A stretch of DNA of 64,000 bases from Tenacibaculum pacificus (GCF_027941775.1 NZ_CP115917.1:914501-978500); one strand, 5' to 3'; numbered from the stretch's first letter, positions 27,439-36,786 are shown. Notes: generated from the sequence alone by a model not told the origin. Translations and numbers: made by a program.

Positions 27439-27705
27439 ATGGCAAGTATTAAAAATTTAAAAAAAGATATCGACTATACTTTAGGAGATATTATTGATAT
27501 CTGTAGATTATCTGCTCAATTAAACCCTGGTGTAGATGCGGAAAAATCAGAAGCTATTGTTGACGAAGTTTTTGAAACTTTTGATACTTTAATCGAAAAA
27601 ATTAATGCTAAAAATGTTGAGAATAAAAAAGCACATTTTAAAGCAATCAGTACTGAGTTAGAAGATAAGGCAAATGCTTTAATAGAAAAAGTAAATAACC
27701 TATAG
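27439..27705 (+). CDS. Conserved small helical protein
   Basis: This 88-residue acidic/helical cytoplasmic protein (MASIKNLKKDIDYTLGDII at the start) is of a type I recognise as widespread in flavobacteria without assigned function. No motif, signal peptide or membrane segment is visible. It has its own -7 box and a strong terminator just after the stop, so it is a single-gene unit. Confidence 0.8.
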   Translation: MASIKNLKKDIDYTLGDIIDICRLSAQLNPGVDAEKSEAIVDEVFETFDTLIEKINAKNVENKKAHFKAISTELEDKANALIEKVNNL

Positions 27706-27727
27706 TTAACTGTAAGTTAAATAATTA

Positions 27728-27760
27728 AAACCGATACTTTAACAAGTGTCGGTTTTTTTT
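27728..27760 (+). terminator. Terminator of the 88-residue protein gene
   Basis: Hairpin arms AAACCGATACTT and AGTGTCGGTTT (one wobble pair) followed by T8. Confidence 0.88.
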
Positions 27761-27844
27761 TGCTAAATTTTAACATACTATAAGGAATAAATTGTTGTAA
27801 ATTACGTTCGAAATATAGAACAATTAAACCCCCGTAATATAGTC

Positions 27845-28039
27845 ATGGCAAGAGCAATGTACGAGTACACTAAAATAGTATTGGAAAAAGTAAGCTTCAA
27901 TACTGATTTATTTTGTAGAGAGTTAGAAAAAGCATTAAACAGATTATTACCTTACGAAATAAATGAATTAACCATTTGGTTAAAACAATATACAGCAAAC
28001 AAACCTAAACTATATGTTAGTTTAGCTTTAGTTAAATAA
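27845..28039 (+). CDS. Conserved small flavobacterial protein
   Basis: A 64-residue protein (MARAMYEYTKIVLEKVSFN start; LEKALNRLLPYEINEL middle) of a short family common in Flavobacteriaceae with no known function. It is predicted to be soluble and helical. It lies between two terminators, so it is monocistronic. Confidence 0.78.
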   Translation: MARAMYEYTKIVLEKVSFNTDLFCRELEKALNRLLPYEINELTIWLKQYTANKPKLYVSLALVK

Positions 28040-28044
28040 TAAGC

Positions 28045-28079
28045 ATAAAAAAAAGAAGCTTTTTTAGCTTCTTTTTTTG
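28045..28079. terminator. Bidirectional terminator
   Basis: AAAAAAAGAAGCT and AGCTTCTTTTTTT arms around a short T loop. The right half overlaps the end of the convergent minus-strand gene at 28064. Confidence 0.88.
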
Positions 28080-28522
28080 TGCTTGTCTCTAAGTTTTTTG
28101 ATAAGTTTTCGATTAAAATCATGTTCGGAAATTTGTAAAGACAAGACCTTTTTAAAAGATAAGATTTTAGAAATTTTCTGATGAAATACAGTTTTTATTT
28201 CATGTTGCTCTTTTTTAATAGCTTGAATTCTTTCTAAAATTTCTTTGGCATCTTTTTCAGATAATGCATCAACACCACCATTATGATGTATCTTTTTTTT
28301 GAAAATAAGATGTTTTTCTCTATGAAGTGATTTTATTTTTTTGTCATATTTATTATAAATAGGCCAAAATTTTTGAGCTTCATCTTCTGTTAAATTTAAT
28401 TTTTCGGTTAAGTAGGCAATTTTGTAAGTCTGAATTTTTTCAGAGCCTTCTTTTTTAAACTGTGCTTTACTAGAGAAGTTAGTTAATAAAGCGATACAGC
28501 ATAGTAGTATACTTTTTTTCAT
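28064..28522 (-). CDS. Periplasmic Spy/CpxP-like sensor of an ECF sigma unit
   Basis: The 152-residue protein has a signal peptide (SILLCCIALLTNFSSKAQ) and a helical, strongly basic body with LNLTEDEAQKFWPIYNKYD, the LTxxQ/EA-type motif of small periplasmic stress sensors. In flavobacteria such proteins are encoded with an ECF sigma factor and a membrane anti-sigma factor, exactly as here: the order on the minus strand is sigma, anti-sigma, sensor, with gaps of 33 and 3 bases. The signal it senses is unknown. Confidence 0.75.
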   Translation of the reverse strand: MKKSILLCCIALLTNFSSKAQFKKEGSEKIQTYKIAYLTEKLNLTEDEAQKFWPIYNKYDKKIKSLHREKHLIFKKKIHHNGGVDALSEKDAKEILERIQAIKKEQHEIKTVFHQKISKILSFKKVLSLQISEHDFNRKLIKKLRDKHKKRS

Positions 28523-28525
28523 TTT

Positions 28526-29074
28526 TTATTCAATTTCATTTAAGAGTGTTGTATTATCAATAGTATTTAAATAATCTTCTAAATTTTGGTTGTTTATAGA
28601 TTGTAAAATATCAGTATCATCAAAAACTGAAGCATCTAAAACGAATCCCAATTCTTCATTATTACTAATACCATATCCATTTTCATACCATAAACTAATT
28701 TCTGTAGCAGTTATATCATCAAAAGTATACGTTTTTGTAGTATTTAAATAATGTAAACTAACAAATAATAATACAGAGGCAGCGGCAGTAAGTGGAATAA
28801 ACTGTAACATTTTTTGATATAAAGAGATTAATTTTACTTTTTTAACATCTTCGGAAACTTTTATATCGACTTGTTTTAAAATAGCATCTTCAACAGTATC
28901 AAAATAATTAGATGGCGTTTTAAAATGTTGTTTTTTATCTAAATTATCTGTAATTATTGAAGATAAAATAGTGTCGTCTATTTCTTCAAAATAATTTTTA
29001 GGAATAGAAAACCCTGTTTTCTTACCTGTTTTTTGATTTATAAAATCTGTTGTATGTTTTAATTCTTTGTCCAT
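28526..29074 (-). CDS. Probable membrane anti-sigma factor
   Basis: A 182-residue protein with one membrane segment (FIPLTAAASVLLFVSLHYL near residue 95), an N-terminal cytoplasmic part containing two similar blocks (GFSIPKNYFEEIDDTILSSI and HFKTPSNYFDTVEDAILKQV), and an acidic periplasmic tail. Its place between the ECF sigma gene and the sensor gene makes an anti-sigma role likely, though no zinc-binding ZAS motif is present. Confidence 0.7.
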   Translation of the reverse strand: MDKELKHTTDFINQKTGKKTGFSIPKNYFEEIDDTILSSIITDNLDKKQHFKTPSNYFDTVEDAILKQVDIKVSEDVKKVKLISLYQKMLQFIPLTAAASVLLFVSLHYLNTTKTYTFDDITATEISLWYENGYGISNNEELGFVLDASVFDDTDILQSINNQNLEDYLNTIDNTTLLNEIE

Positions 29075-29107
29075 CTCTATTCTAAGACTTTAATACAAGC
29101 AAAAGGT

Positions 29108-29656
29108 TTAATGGTAATTTTTGATAAATTGTTCAATTTTTTTAGCCGCAATATGATGTGATGCTTTTAAAGCACCTATTGAAGTACCTAGAATTTCTGA
29201 AATCTGACTGTATTTCATTTCTTCAAAATACTTCATATTGAAGATTAACTGTTGTTTTTGAGGGAGTGTTGCAATTGCTTTTTGTAAGATAAGGGCAATT
29301 TCATCTCCAGAAAACCAATGATCGCTATCTAAAGATGAAACTAATTTTTGTTGATATTCAGTTATATCAACATTTCTTTCTTTTGCCCTTTTGTTAATGA
29401 ATGTAATCGCTTCATTTGTCGCAATTCTATACATCCATGAATATAATTTACTTTCTTTTTTAAAAGTATCAATATTTTTAAACACTTTTATAAAAGTGTT
29501 TTGTAAAACGTCATCCGCATCATCATGAGAAATAACAATTTTTCGTATATGCCAATACAATCGCTCTTTATAGAGTGATAATAGTTTTTTAAAAGCTATT
29601 TCTTTTGTTTTATTGTTTTTTAGCTCTGTTATAAATGTCAGTTCGTCAGTCGTCAC
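29108..29656 (-). CDS. ECF-type RNA polymerase sigma factor
   Basis: A 182-residue group 4 sigma factor. Region 2 is seen in HDDADDVLQNTFIKVFKNIDTFKKESKLYSWMYRIATNEAI and region 4 in IATLPQKQQLIFNMKYFEEMKYSQISEILGTSIGALKASHHIAAKKI, a helix-turn-helix for -35 recognition. It heads a three-gene minus-strand unit with anti-sigma and sensor genes. Such units normally control their own transcription; I could not identify the target promoter from a single copy. Confidence 0.93.
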   Translation of the reverse strand: MTTDELTFITELKNNKTKEIAFKKLLSLYKERLYWHIRKIVISHDDADDVLQNTFIKVFKNIDTFKKESKLYSWMYRIATNEAITFINKRAKERNVDITEYQQKLVSSLDSDHWFSGDEIALILQKAIATLPQKQQLIFNMKYFEEMKYSQISEILGTSIGALKASHHIAAKKIEQFIKNYH

Positions 29657-29717
29657 CTAAAGATATTTAGATTTAGACTTTAAAAATAATAAAAGGTTTA
29701 AAATAAAACTAAATTAT

Positions 29718-31160
29718 TTAAAGTCGCTTTCTTGAACAACCAAATAAACGTTTATCTTTTATAGTTTGAGAAACACCTTCAGGAAGCATTTCTTCCCAAC
29801 CTTCTTCATTATCTCTAATCATTTTCAATACTTTTCTAGAGAAAATATGTAAACTTTCGTTATCGAAAGCTTTAATATCAATTAGTCTACCATTGTTTTT
29901 AAAGAATTTATAAAGCTCTTTCATTCGAGGATGTACTTTTAAGTTTTCACTAGTAGTAAATTCTCCTGTTTCCGTATTTTTATAAGGATACATATATACT
30001 TTTAAATCTCTGTAAAAAAGTTTACCAAAAGCTTCTAAAATACCACCGCTTAAATCACGATAATATTTTTCATCAAAAATTTGAACTAAATTATTAACCC
30101 CCATAGCTAGTCCCATTCTTTCTTTGGTAAACTCACTAAAGTAATCAACTAAACGGAAGTATTCTTGGTAATTAGTAATCATTACATTTTGTCCAAGTGC
30201 ACAAAGTAATTCTGCTCTATCTAAGAAATCACGTTCATTAATCTGACCTTCAACACGAAGGTTACTCAAGGTGATTTCAAAAATAACTTGTGTGTTTTCT
30301 GCCTTCACTTTTTTCTCGGCTAAAAACATTGCTTTAGATCTTTCGAAGATATCCATATTTACTTTCGTAACAGGGCGATAACTTCCTCGAAGTGTTAAAA
30401 TATTCTTTTTATAAAGTACTTGAGCAGGTAATAGGTTGTTTCCATCAGGGCCGAACATTACGGCATTTGTCATTCCGTTTTTAACTAATTGTAAGCTCAT
30501 TAAACGGTTATCAACATACATAAATCGTGGTCCAGAGAAATTAATCATATCAATTTCTAAACGGTCACTATCAATATTATCGTAAAAAGATTTTAATAAA
30601 TCCTTTGGATTATCATTTAAATAATAAGCTCCATGAATTAAATTAACACCTAAAACACCTAAGGTTTCTTGTTGTTGACGAGCATCAGTTTCTTTAAAAC
30701 GAAGGTGTAAAATAATTTCGTTGTAATCTTCTAACGGATCTAATTGAAAACGAACACCAATCCAACCATGACCTTTAAATTTTTTTGAAAAATTGATGGT
30801 TGCTACAGTATTAGCGTAACTAAAAAACAATTTATCAGGATGTTTATTACGGTCAAGACGTTCTTCAATTAAGTCCATCTCATGTTTTAACATTTTTTTT
30901 AAACGTTTTTCTGTAACATAGCGATTATCACTTTCAACACCATAAATAGCATCTGAAAAATCTTTATCATAAGCACTCATTGCTTTAGCTATAGTACCAG
31001 AAGCTCCACCAGCTCTAAAAAAATTACGAACTGTTTCTTGCCCTGCACCAATTTCAGCAAACGTTCCATAAATATGAGGGTTTAAATTAATTTTTAAAGC
31101 CTTACTAGTAGTAGTAGGTACTGTACTTATTTTCTGATCACCTTTCAGTGTAATTGCCAT
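29718..31160 (-). CDS. Conserved flavobacterial protein of unknown function
   Basis: A 480-residue soluble protein starting MAITLKGDQKISTVPTTTSK. It contains FAEIGAGQETVRNFFRAGGASGTIAKAMSAYDKDFSDAIYG, GHGWIGVRFQLDP, LGVNLIHGAYY, and a C-terminal YRDLKVYMYPY block. I recognise it as a conserved orphan; some database names for it (nicotinate-nucleotide adenylyltransferase, TonB receptor) find no support, as no HxGH nucleotidyltransferase motif, signal peptide or barrel is visible. I chose ATG 31160 because a TACATTTG -7 box (31189-31182) lies between it and an upstream ATG at 31202. Confidence 0.75.
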   Translation of the reverse strand: MAITLKGDQKISTVPTTTSKALKINLNPHIYGTFAEIGAGQETVRNFFRAGGASGTIAKAMSAYDKDFSDAIYGVESDNRYVTEKRLKKMLKHEMDLIEERLDRNKHPDKLFFSYANTVATINFSKKFKGHGWIGVRFQLDPLEDYNEIILHLRFKETDARQQQETLGVLGVNLIHGAYYLNDNPKDLLKSFYDNIDSDRLEIDMINFSGPRFMYVDNRLMSLQLVKNGMTNAVMFGPDGNNLLPAQVLYKKNILTLRGSYRPVTKVNMDIFERSKAMFLAEKKVKAENTQVIFEITLSNLRVEGQINERDFLDRAELLCALGQNVMITNYQEYFRLVDYFSEFTKERMGLAMGVNNLVQIFDEKYYRDLSGGILEAFGKLFYRDLKVYMYPYKNTETGEFTTSENLKVHPRMKELYKFFKNNGRLIDIKAFDNESLHIFSRKVLKMIRDNEEGWEEMLPEGVSQTIKDKRLFGCSRKRL

Positions 31161-31181
31161 GTTCTTCTTTTTTACTTGCAA

Positions 31182-31189
31182 CAAATGTA
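31182..31189 (-). promoter_or_regulatory. -7 box of the conserved 480-residue protein gene
   Basis: Minus strand TACATTTG, exact TAnnTTTG, 22 bases before ATG 31160. It decides the start of that gene. Confidence 0.6.
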
Positions 31190-31224
31190 CTGAAAATTGC
31201 AACTATCAGATAACTTTTTTATTG

Positions 31225-31232
31225 TATTTTTG
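31225..31232 (+). promoter_or_regulatory. -7 box of the MBL hydrolase gene
   Basis: TATTTTTG is an exact TAnnTTTG match. It lies 8 bases before ATG 31241 and 20 before ATG 31253; the latter gives the usual leader. Confidence 0.6.
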
Positions 31233-31252
31233 TATTAACAATGAACAATAAA

Positions 31253-32018
31253 ATGCAATTGAAAGTTACTTTTTTGGGTACAGGAACTTCTACGGGAGTT
31301 CCAATGATTAATAGCACGCATCCTGTGGCATTATCTAAGGATAAAAGAGACAGGCGATTACGTTCGTCGATTGTTGTTTCTTGGGATGATATTAATTACG
31401 TTATTGATTGTGGACCTGATTTTAGGCAACAAATGATTCGTGAAAAAGTGGCATCAATAAATGGAATTCTATTTACTCATTGAACACGCCGATCATATTG
31501 CTGGTTTAGACGAAATAAGACCGTATTGTTTTCAAATGGGCGCAGTTCCTATTTATACAACAGAAAGAGTATTAGGAGTTTTAAAGAAAAGATATGATTA
31601 TATTTTTAAAACTGAAAACAGGTATCCAAGTGCGCCAGAAGTGGCAATCAATATTATTTCTCACCAAAATAGTTTTATTCTTGATGGTGTTAAAGTGACT
31701 CCGATAGAAGTAATGCACGGTTGGTTACCTATATTAGGGTATCGATTTAATAACATTGCATATCTTACTGATATTAAAACAATTTCATCCGAAGAAAAAA
31801 AGAAATTGACTAATTTAGATGTTTTAATTGTTACAGGATTACGAAAAGAACCGCACGCAACACATTTTAATTTAGAAGAATCATTGGCGTTTATTGCTGA
31901 AATTAAACCTAAAAAAGCATATTTGACACACATAAGCGAATTATTAGGTTTGCATGAAGAGGTTGAAAAAGAATTGCCTGAAAATGTTTTTTTAGCATAC
32001 GATGGATTAAAAATTTAA
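31253..32018 (+). pseudogene. MBL-fold hydrolase (PhnP-like), one-base frame break in active site
   Basis: A metallo-beta-lactamase-fold phosphodiesterase-like protein: LGTGTSTGVP near the N-terminus, YVIDCGPDFRQQM, then the metal motif. The frame stops at TGA 31481-31483 right after GILFTH; removing one T at 31480/31481 gives THEHADHIAGLDEIRPYCF, the complete HxHxDH signature, and continues through EVMHGWLPILGYRF and KAYLTHIS to 32018, about 254 residues. Because the break splits a perfectly conserved motif and both halves are otherwise intact, I read it as one gene with a one-base insertion. Confidence 0.83.
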
Positions 32019-32123
32019 AAAACGATACTATTATTTTTATTTATAATACAATTGATTTAAAAGACAATAATTAATTTTATCTTTTAAAATAGCTTTCTAT
32101 TTTTACATTAAATATTTAAGTAA

Positions 32124-32882
32124 ATGAAAATAATTATATCGCCAGCAAAATCATTAGATTTTGAAACAAAAGCAACAACAAATACATATACACAGCCAAG
32201 GTTTTTAGATAAATCGATAAAATTAAATCAGAAATTAAAAACACTTTCTAGACAAGATTTAAGTGATTTAATGAAGATTTCTGATGATTTAGCAAGTTTA
32301 AATTATCAAAGAAACAAAGATTGGCAAATACCTTTTAATTTAGAAAATGCCAAACAAGCTATCTTTTCTTTTACAGGAGCAGTTTTTAAAGGAATTGATG
32401 TAAATTCATTATCCGAAGAAAAAATACCAACTTTACAAAATAATCTTAGAATTTTATCAGGATTATATGGTTTATTAAAGCCTTTAGATTTAATTCAACC
32501 GTATCGTTTGGAAATGGGAACAAAATTAAAAGTTGGTGAAACAGAAAATTTATATAAATTTTGGAATGATACCTTGGTAAATTCTTTAAATGATGAGTTA
32601 GAAGATGATGAGTTATTAGTGAATTTAGCGAGTTTAGAATATTTTAAAGCTTTGCCAAAAAAACTTTTAAAAGTACCAATGATAACGCCTGTTTTTAAAG
32701 ATTTTAAAAATGGAGAATATAAAACCATCATGACTTTTGCTAAAAAAGCACGTGGATTAATGGTACGTTATATTATTGAAAATGATGTTAAAACTATAGA
32801 CGGATTAAAAGGTTTTAATATTGATAATTATGCTTTTTCTGAAGAAATGTCTACCGAAACAGAATTATATTTTACAAGATAA
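32124..32882 (+). CDS. yaaA: Peroxide stress protein YaaA
   Basis: YaaA (DUF328/UPF0246) is a DNA-binding protein that limits oxidative damage under peroxide stress. The 252-residue protein has the family N-terminus MKIIISPAKSLDFE, FTGAVFKGID, LSGLYGLLKPLDLIQPYRLEMG and the C-terminal TFAKKARGLMVRYII. Its TAA is immediately followed by the ATG of the next gene (no gap), so the two are co-translated. Confidence 0.93.
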   Translation: MKIIISPAKSLDFETKATTNTYTQPRFLDKSIKLNQKLKTLSRQDLSDLMKISDDLASLNYQRNKDWQIPFNLENAKQAIFSFTGAVFKGIDVNSLSEEKIPTLQNNLRILSGLYGLLKPLDLIQPYRLEMGTKLKVGETENLYKFWNDTLVNSLNDELEDDELLVNLASLEYFKALPKKLLKVPMITPVFKDFKNGEYKTIMTFAKKARGLMVRYIIENDVKTIDGLKGFNIDNYAFSEEMSTETELYFTR

Positions 32883-33518
32883 ATGATTAAAAAAATCCTG
32901 AAATTAGCCGTTTTATCAACAATATTTGTATTGATTGCTATTTATTTGTGTAACTTTTTAATAGAAAAACAAACAAAAGATAAACTTTATACTAGTGTTT
33001 CTGAAATTCCGAAACATAAAGTCGGGCTTGTTTTGGGTACGTCAAAACATCTGTTAAATGGGCGAGTAAATTTATATTACAAGTATAGAATTAGAGCGGC
33101 AGTATCATTATATGAATCAGGAAAAATTACTTTTATTATTGTTAGCGGTGATAATAGCACCGAAAAATATGACGAGCCAACTACGTTTAAAAATGATTTA
33201 ATAAAAGCGGGTATTCCTGCGGATAAAATATTTTTAGATTATGCAGGTTTCCGAACATTAGATTCTGTTGTAAGAGTTAAAGAAATATTCGGGCAAACAG
33301 ATGTTACTATTATTTCTCAAAAATTTCATAATGAAAGAGCCATTTATTTAGCGAATCATTTTGGTGTGAAAGCTATTGGTTTTAATGCTAAAGATGTTTC
33401 TGGTAGATACGGGCTAAAAGTTCAATTAAGAGAATATTTAGCCCGAGTAAAAGTATTTGTTGATATTTTATTTAATATTCAACCGAAATTTTTAGGGAAA
33501 TCAATAGAAGTGAAATAG
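32883..33518 (+). CDS. SanA/YdcF-family (DUF218) membrane-anchored protein
   Basis: The 211-residue protein has one N-terminal membrane anchor (LAVLSTIFVLIAIYLCNFLI) and a DUF218 periplasmic domain: VGLVLGTSKHLLNGRVNLYYKYRIRAA, IVSGDN, FLDYAGFRTLDSV, ISQKFHNERAIYLA. SanA of enterics affects envelope permeability to vancomycin at high temperature; the biochemical activity is unknown. It begins directly at the yaaA stop. Confidence 0.88.
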   Translation: MIKKILKLAVLSTIFVLIAIYLCNFLIEKQTKDKLYTSVSEIPKHKVGLVLGTSKHLLNGRVNLYYKYRIRAAVSLYESGKITFIIVSGDNSTEKYDEPTTFKNDLIKAGIPADKIFLDYAGFRTLDSVVRVKEIFGQTDVTIISQKFHNERAIYLANHFGVKAIGFNAKDVSGRYGLKVQLREYLARVKVFVDILFNIQPKFLGKSIEVK

Positions 33519-33540
33519 GTTATTTTTTAGAACAAAATGA

Positions 33541-34488
33541 TTAATTTCTTTTTAGATAGCTAATATCTAACCTGTTTTTACCTTTCTTATTCTTTGTGAA
33601 TTTAGTAGATACACATTCGTTACAAGTAACTTTTTTTTCATTATTGAAATAATCAGTAGCTGTTATCTTATTGTTTTTGATTTGTTTAGCAATGGTTTTG
33701 AATCTTGTTTTATGAATTGTAGTATTTAAAAGTTTTTCTTTTAAAATAGATTCGTTCTCATTCCCTAAAACATACATTTTTAATAAAAAATCATTACAAC
33801 CATTAATACTAAAGGCATATTCAAAATCTTCTTCTTTGTAAAACTCTAATTTTAGTTGATTAAAAGCAGGGTCTATATCATAATTGGTTTTATACTCTTC
33901 TTTGAAGATGCGTTTATTTTTCATTGCTGACATAGCACAATCAATATAGTTTAGCGATATTATTTTACCATTTTTAAACCCAAGATGCGTATTTATATGA
34001 TAAATAGGGAATTTATTCATGTTACTTTGATGGCTTGTGCTTATTTTAATAATAGGTGTTTTGTTTTTAAATCCTTCAATGTTATAGATGTAATTAGAGA
34101 AATCGCCAAAGCCAAAATACCCGATATAATCTATATTTGTTGGCGATTTTATTTGAACAATACCATAAGAAACCATAAATTCATTTCCACCGTCACTAGT
34201 ATCCGTTATTTTTGCCCACATATCTTGTGTACCATCTTTATTAAAATCATTTAAACTTTCGTCATAGAGTTCTATATCTACAGTACCTAATGTAAAATTA
34301 TGGTCTAAATTATAAATAATATAATGTTTTCCAATAGAATAGCCCTTATATATAGAGAAAAGCTCTGTTAGATATTTTTCACGAAAACTACCTTTTATTT
34401 TTTCATTATCAGTTTTACAAGATTGAAATAAAAAGAAACTAAGGATTATAATGGTTATTTTTTCTTTCAATGTTTTTTGCATAAACAT
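33541..34488 (-). CDS. Putative lipoprotein of unknown function
   Basis: A 315-residue secreted protein with a lipoprotein-type signal (ITIIILSFFLFQSC, Cys at about residue 24). The body contains short segments resembling VCBS/EF-hand-like repeats (LNDFNKDGTQDMWAK), which may bind calcium. The ATG at 34488 or the one six bases inside could be the start. It is convergent with the SanA-like gene. No family recognised. Confidence 0.65.
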   Translation of the reverse strand: MFMQKTLKEKITIIILSFFLFQSCKTDNEKIKGSFREKYLTELFSIYKGYSIGKHYIIYNLDHNFTLGTVDIELYDESLNDFNKDGTQDMWAKITDTSDGGNEFMVSYGIVQIKSPTNIDYIGYFGFGDFSNYIYNIEGFKNKTPIIKISTSHQSNMNKFPIYHINTHLGFKNGKIISLNYIDCAMSAMKNKRIFKEEYKTNYDIDPAFNQLKLEFYKEEDFEYAFSINGCNDFLLKMYVLGNENESILKEKLLNTTIHKTRFKTIAKQIKNNKITATDYFNNEKKVTCNECVSTKFTKNKKGKNRLDISYLKRN

Positions 34489-34568
34489 TTATTATGTTCT
34501 TTAGATGAATAAATTTAATAAATAAAATTTTTAAGTTCTGATATAAGAAGGTAAATTACTTTATAAAA

Positions 34569-34602
34569 AAACAAAAACCCTCTTAAAAAGAGAGTTTTTA
34601 TA
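34569..34602 (-). terminator. Terminator of sdaA
   Basis: Arms AAAAACCCTCTT and AAGAGAGTTTTT form a short hairpin with T-runs on both strands, just downstream of the sdaA stop on the minus strand. Confidence 0.75.
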
Positions 34603-34624
34603 GTTTTTTATAATGATGATTTTT

Positions 34625-36049
34625 TTAACAAGCTGCTAAACCAACAGTAATTGCTAAACCACCTTCTGAGGTTTCTTTATATTTTCTGTTCATATCTTTA
34701 GCGGTTTCCCACATAGTATCGATAACTTTATCTAAAGGAACTAACGATTCTTTAGGGTTCGTTTCTAAGGCTAATTCGGCGGCGTTAATTGCTTTAATTG
34801 CGCCCATAGCATTACGTTCAATACAGGGTATTTGAACTAAACCTCCAATAGGGTCACAGGTTAATCCCAAATGATGTTCCATTGCTATTTCTGCTGCAAC
34901 TAAACATTGCCCAGGAGTTCCTCCTAAAAGCTCTGTAAGTGCTGCTGCTGCCATTGCTGATGAAACACCAATTTCTGCCTGACATCCACCCATTGCTGCT
35001 GATATGGTCGCATTCTTTTTAAAGATACTTCCAATTTCACCAGCAACTAATAAGAATTTTTTGATGTGTTCAAAATCAGCATCATGATTTTCAATAACTA
35101 AATAGTACATTAAAACAGCAGGAATTACACCTGCACTTCCATTTGTAGGAGCTGTAACCACTCTACCTAAAGCAGCATTTACTTCATTTACAGATAAAGC
35201 AAAACAACTAACCCACTTTAATATTTCACGAAATTTTACTTCAGTACTTCTTATAGAAGTAATCCATTCTTGTTCGTTGGTGTAAGTTGTATCTTTAATT
35301 AGTTTTTCGTGTGTACCAAAAGCTCTACGTTTTACGTTTAATCCGCCAGGTAAAATACCACCCGTATGACAACCGATATACATACATTCTAGCATGGTAT
35401 CCCAAACACGTTTTAGTTCTGCATCAATTTCAGAAGGAGATTTTAAAACTAATTCATTCTGATAAACAATTTCAGAAATCTTTTTGTTTTCTTTCTCGCA
35501 ATAAGCTTCTAATTCTGTAGCTCTATTTACAGGATAAGGAAAGTTCTTTTTATTGATTTCTGCTTCTGATTGTACTTTTACTTCTTCTTGAATAACAAAA
35601 CCACCACCAATAGAATAATACGTTTCTGTAGAAACTTCTTTTCCTTTATAAAAACCTCTAAAAGTTAATGCATTAGAATGAAAAGGTAAGAAGTTTTGAT
35701 TAAAAACAACATTTTCAATAGAAAACATTATTTCTTTTTCGGCATTGAAATGTAATTCTTTTGTTTCTTTTATTTTATTGATGATACTATCGATGTCATC
35801 AACAGGAATATATTCAGGATCGGTACCGCTTAAGCCTAGTAAAACAGCTAAATCTGTTGCATGACCTGTTCCTGTTAACGATAAAGAACCGTATAAATCT
35901 ATTTTAATACCATCAATGGTATCAAAAATAGCTATTTCTTTTAATTTTTCAATCCATTGTTGTCCTGCTCTCCAAGGACCTAAGGTGTGTGAGCTAGAAG
36001 GACCAACGCCAATCTTAAGCATATCAAAAACACTAATAAACTGAGACAT
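34625..36049 (-). CDS. sdaA: L-serine ammonia-lyase (4Fe-4S)
   Basis: SdaA deaminates L-serine to pyruvate using an oxygen-labile 4Fe-4S cluster. The 474-residue single-chain form has the beta domain at the N-terminus (IGVGPSSSHTLGPWRAG) and the alpha domain with the cluster Cys residues in GCHTGGILPGG region, LTCDPIGGLVQIPCIERN and the C-terminal ITVGLAAC. The start ATG at 36049 is the only one that keeps the conserved FDMLKIGVGPSSSHT close to the N-terminus. Monocistronic. Confidence 0.95.
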   Translation of the reverse strand: MSQFISVFDMLKIGVGPSSSHTLGPWRAGQQWIEKLKEIAIFDTIDGIKIDLYGSLSLTGTGHATDLAVLLGLSGTDPEYIPVDDIDSIINKIKETKELHFNAEKEIMFSIENVVFNQNFLPFHSNALTFRGFYKGKEVSTETYYSIGGGFVIQEEVKVQSEAEINKKNFPYPVNRATELEAYCEKENKKISEIVYQNELVLKSPSEIDAELKRVWDTMLECMYIGCHTGGILPGGLNVKRRAFGTHEKLIKDTTYTNEQEWITSIRSTEVKFREILKWVSCFALSVNEVNAALGRVVTAPTNGSAGVIPAVLMYYLVIENHDADFEHIKKFLLVAGEIGSIFKKNATISAAMGGCQAEIGVSSAMAAAALTELLGGTPGQCLVAAEIAMEHHLGLTCDPIGGLVQIPCIERNAMGAIKAINAAELALETNPKESLVPLDKVIDTMWETAKDMNRKYKETSEGGLAITVGLAAC

Positions 36050-36081
36050 ATATATTATTTGTTTGTTGAGCGCTAAAATAG

Positions 36082-36120
36082 AAAAAGTCCTGTATTTAAA
36101 TCAATACAAGACTTTTTTTT
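36082..36120 (-). terminator. Terminator of the DUF2853 gene
   Basis: Arms AAAAAGTC-TGTATT and AATACA-AGACTTTTT lie between the DUF2853 stop and sdaA on the minus strand. Confidence 0.75.
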
Positions 36121-36137
36121 ATAAAAAAATGTGAATA

Positions 36138-36479
36138 TTACATTCCGTACACTGATTCTTTGCTAAATTTCTTAGCTAATAGGTAATATACAACAGCACG
36201 ATATTTGCTTCTTTCTGATCTTCCAATTTCTTCCATAACTTCATCAATAGCCTTATCTAATTCAGGACCATCTGTTAAGCTTAATTTTTTTATTAAAAAG
36301 TTATTCTTAACCGTTAATAATTCTTTAGGATCGCTACCTGATACCGTTTCTGCATCTCTTTTATAAATAGAAGGACCTAACCCTTTAGTAACTGCTGTTA
36401 ATAACTCAAGGTTTACAGAAAGTTTTCTGTCATCCATAAATTTTTTATATAATACTACTTTTTCGTCGAATTTACTCAT
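36138..36479 (-). CDS. DUF2853 family protein
   Basis: A 113-residue soluble helical protein matching DUF2853 (KFMDDRKLSVNLELLTAVTKGLGPSIYKRDAETVSGSDP, then YRAVVYYLLAKKF). The family has a known fold but no assigned function. It has its own terminator and no obvious partner. The 307 bases between this gene and the TPR gene hold the TPR promoter (36734-36764) and nothing else I can support. Confidence 0.85.
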   Translation of the reverse strand: MSKFDEKVVLYKKFMDDRKLSVNLELLTAVTKGLGPSIYKRDAETVSGSDPKELLTVKNNFLIKKLSLTDGPELDKAIDEVMEEIGRSERSKYRAVVYYLLAKKFSKESVYGM

Positions 36480-36733
36480 AATTTTTTCTTTTAATTAATT
36501 TTTAATGTTCTTGTTCCAAATATAGAAAAATAATCTGTTCTTTCATATAGGAAAAATAAAATAACTACATCTACTCAGTTTGTTATGATTTTTATAACAC
36601 TGTCAGTTATAATTAATTTTAGACAGTCTGACATTTTAGCATTTTTTTATCAAAAATAATAATATAGAACTATTATAATACTTGTTTTAAGCGATAGTGG
36701 AAGGTAAATTGTTAAAAACAAAAACAATTAATA

Positions 36734-36764
36734 TTGCTTAGGCATTATTATTGTAGTATATTTA
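36734..36764 (+). promoter_or_regulatory. Promoter of the TPR protein gene
   Basis: TTG (36734-36736), a 20-base spacer and TATATTTA (36757-36764, one mismatch), 22 bases before the ATG. Confidence 0.65.
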
Positions 36765-36786
36765 GCTACAATCAAATAAGTAGCTT

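Noticed and set aside
29718..31160. Naming the orphan protein nicotinate-nucleotide adenylyltransferase
   Set aside because: No HxGH or ISSTxxR nucleotidyltransferase motif is seen and the length is more than twice that of NadD.
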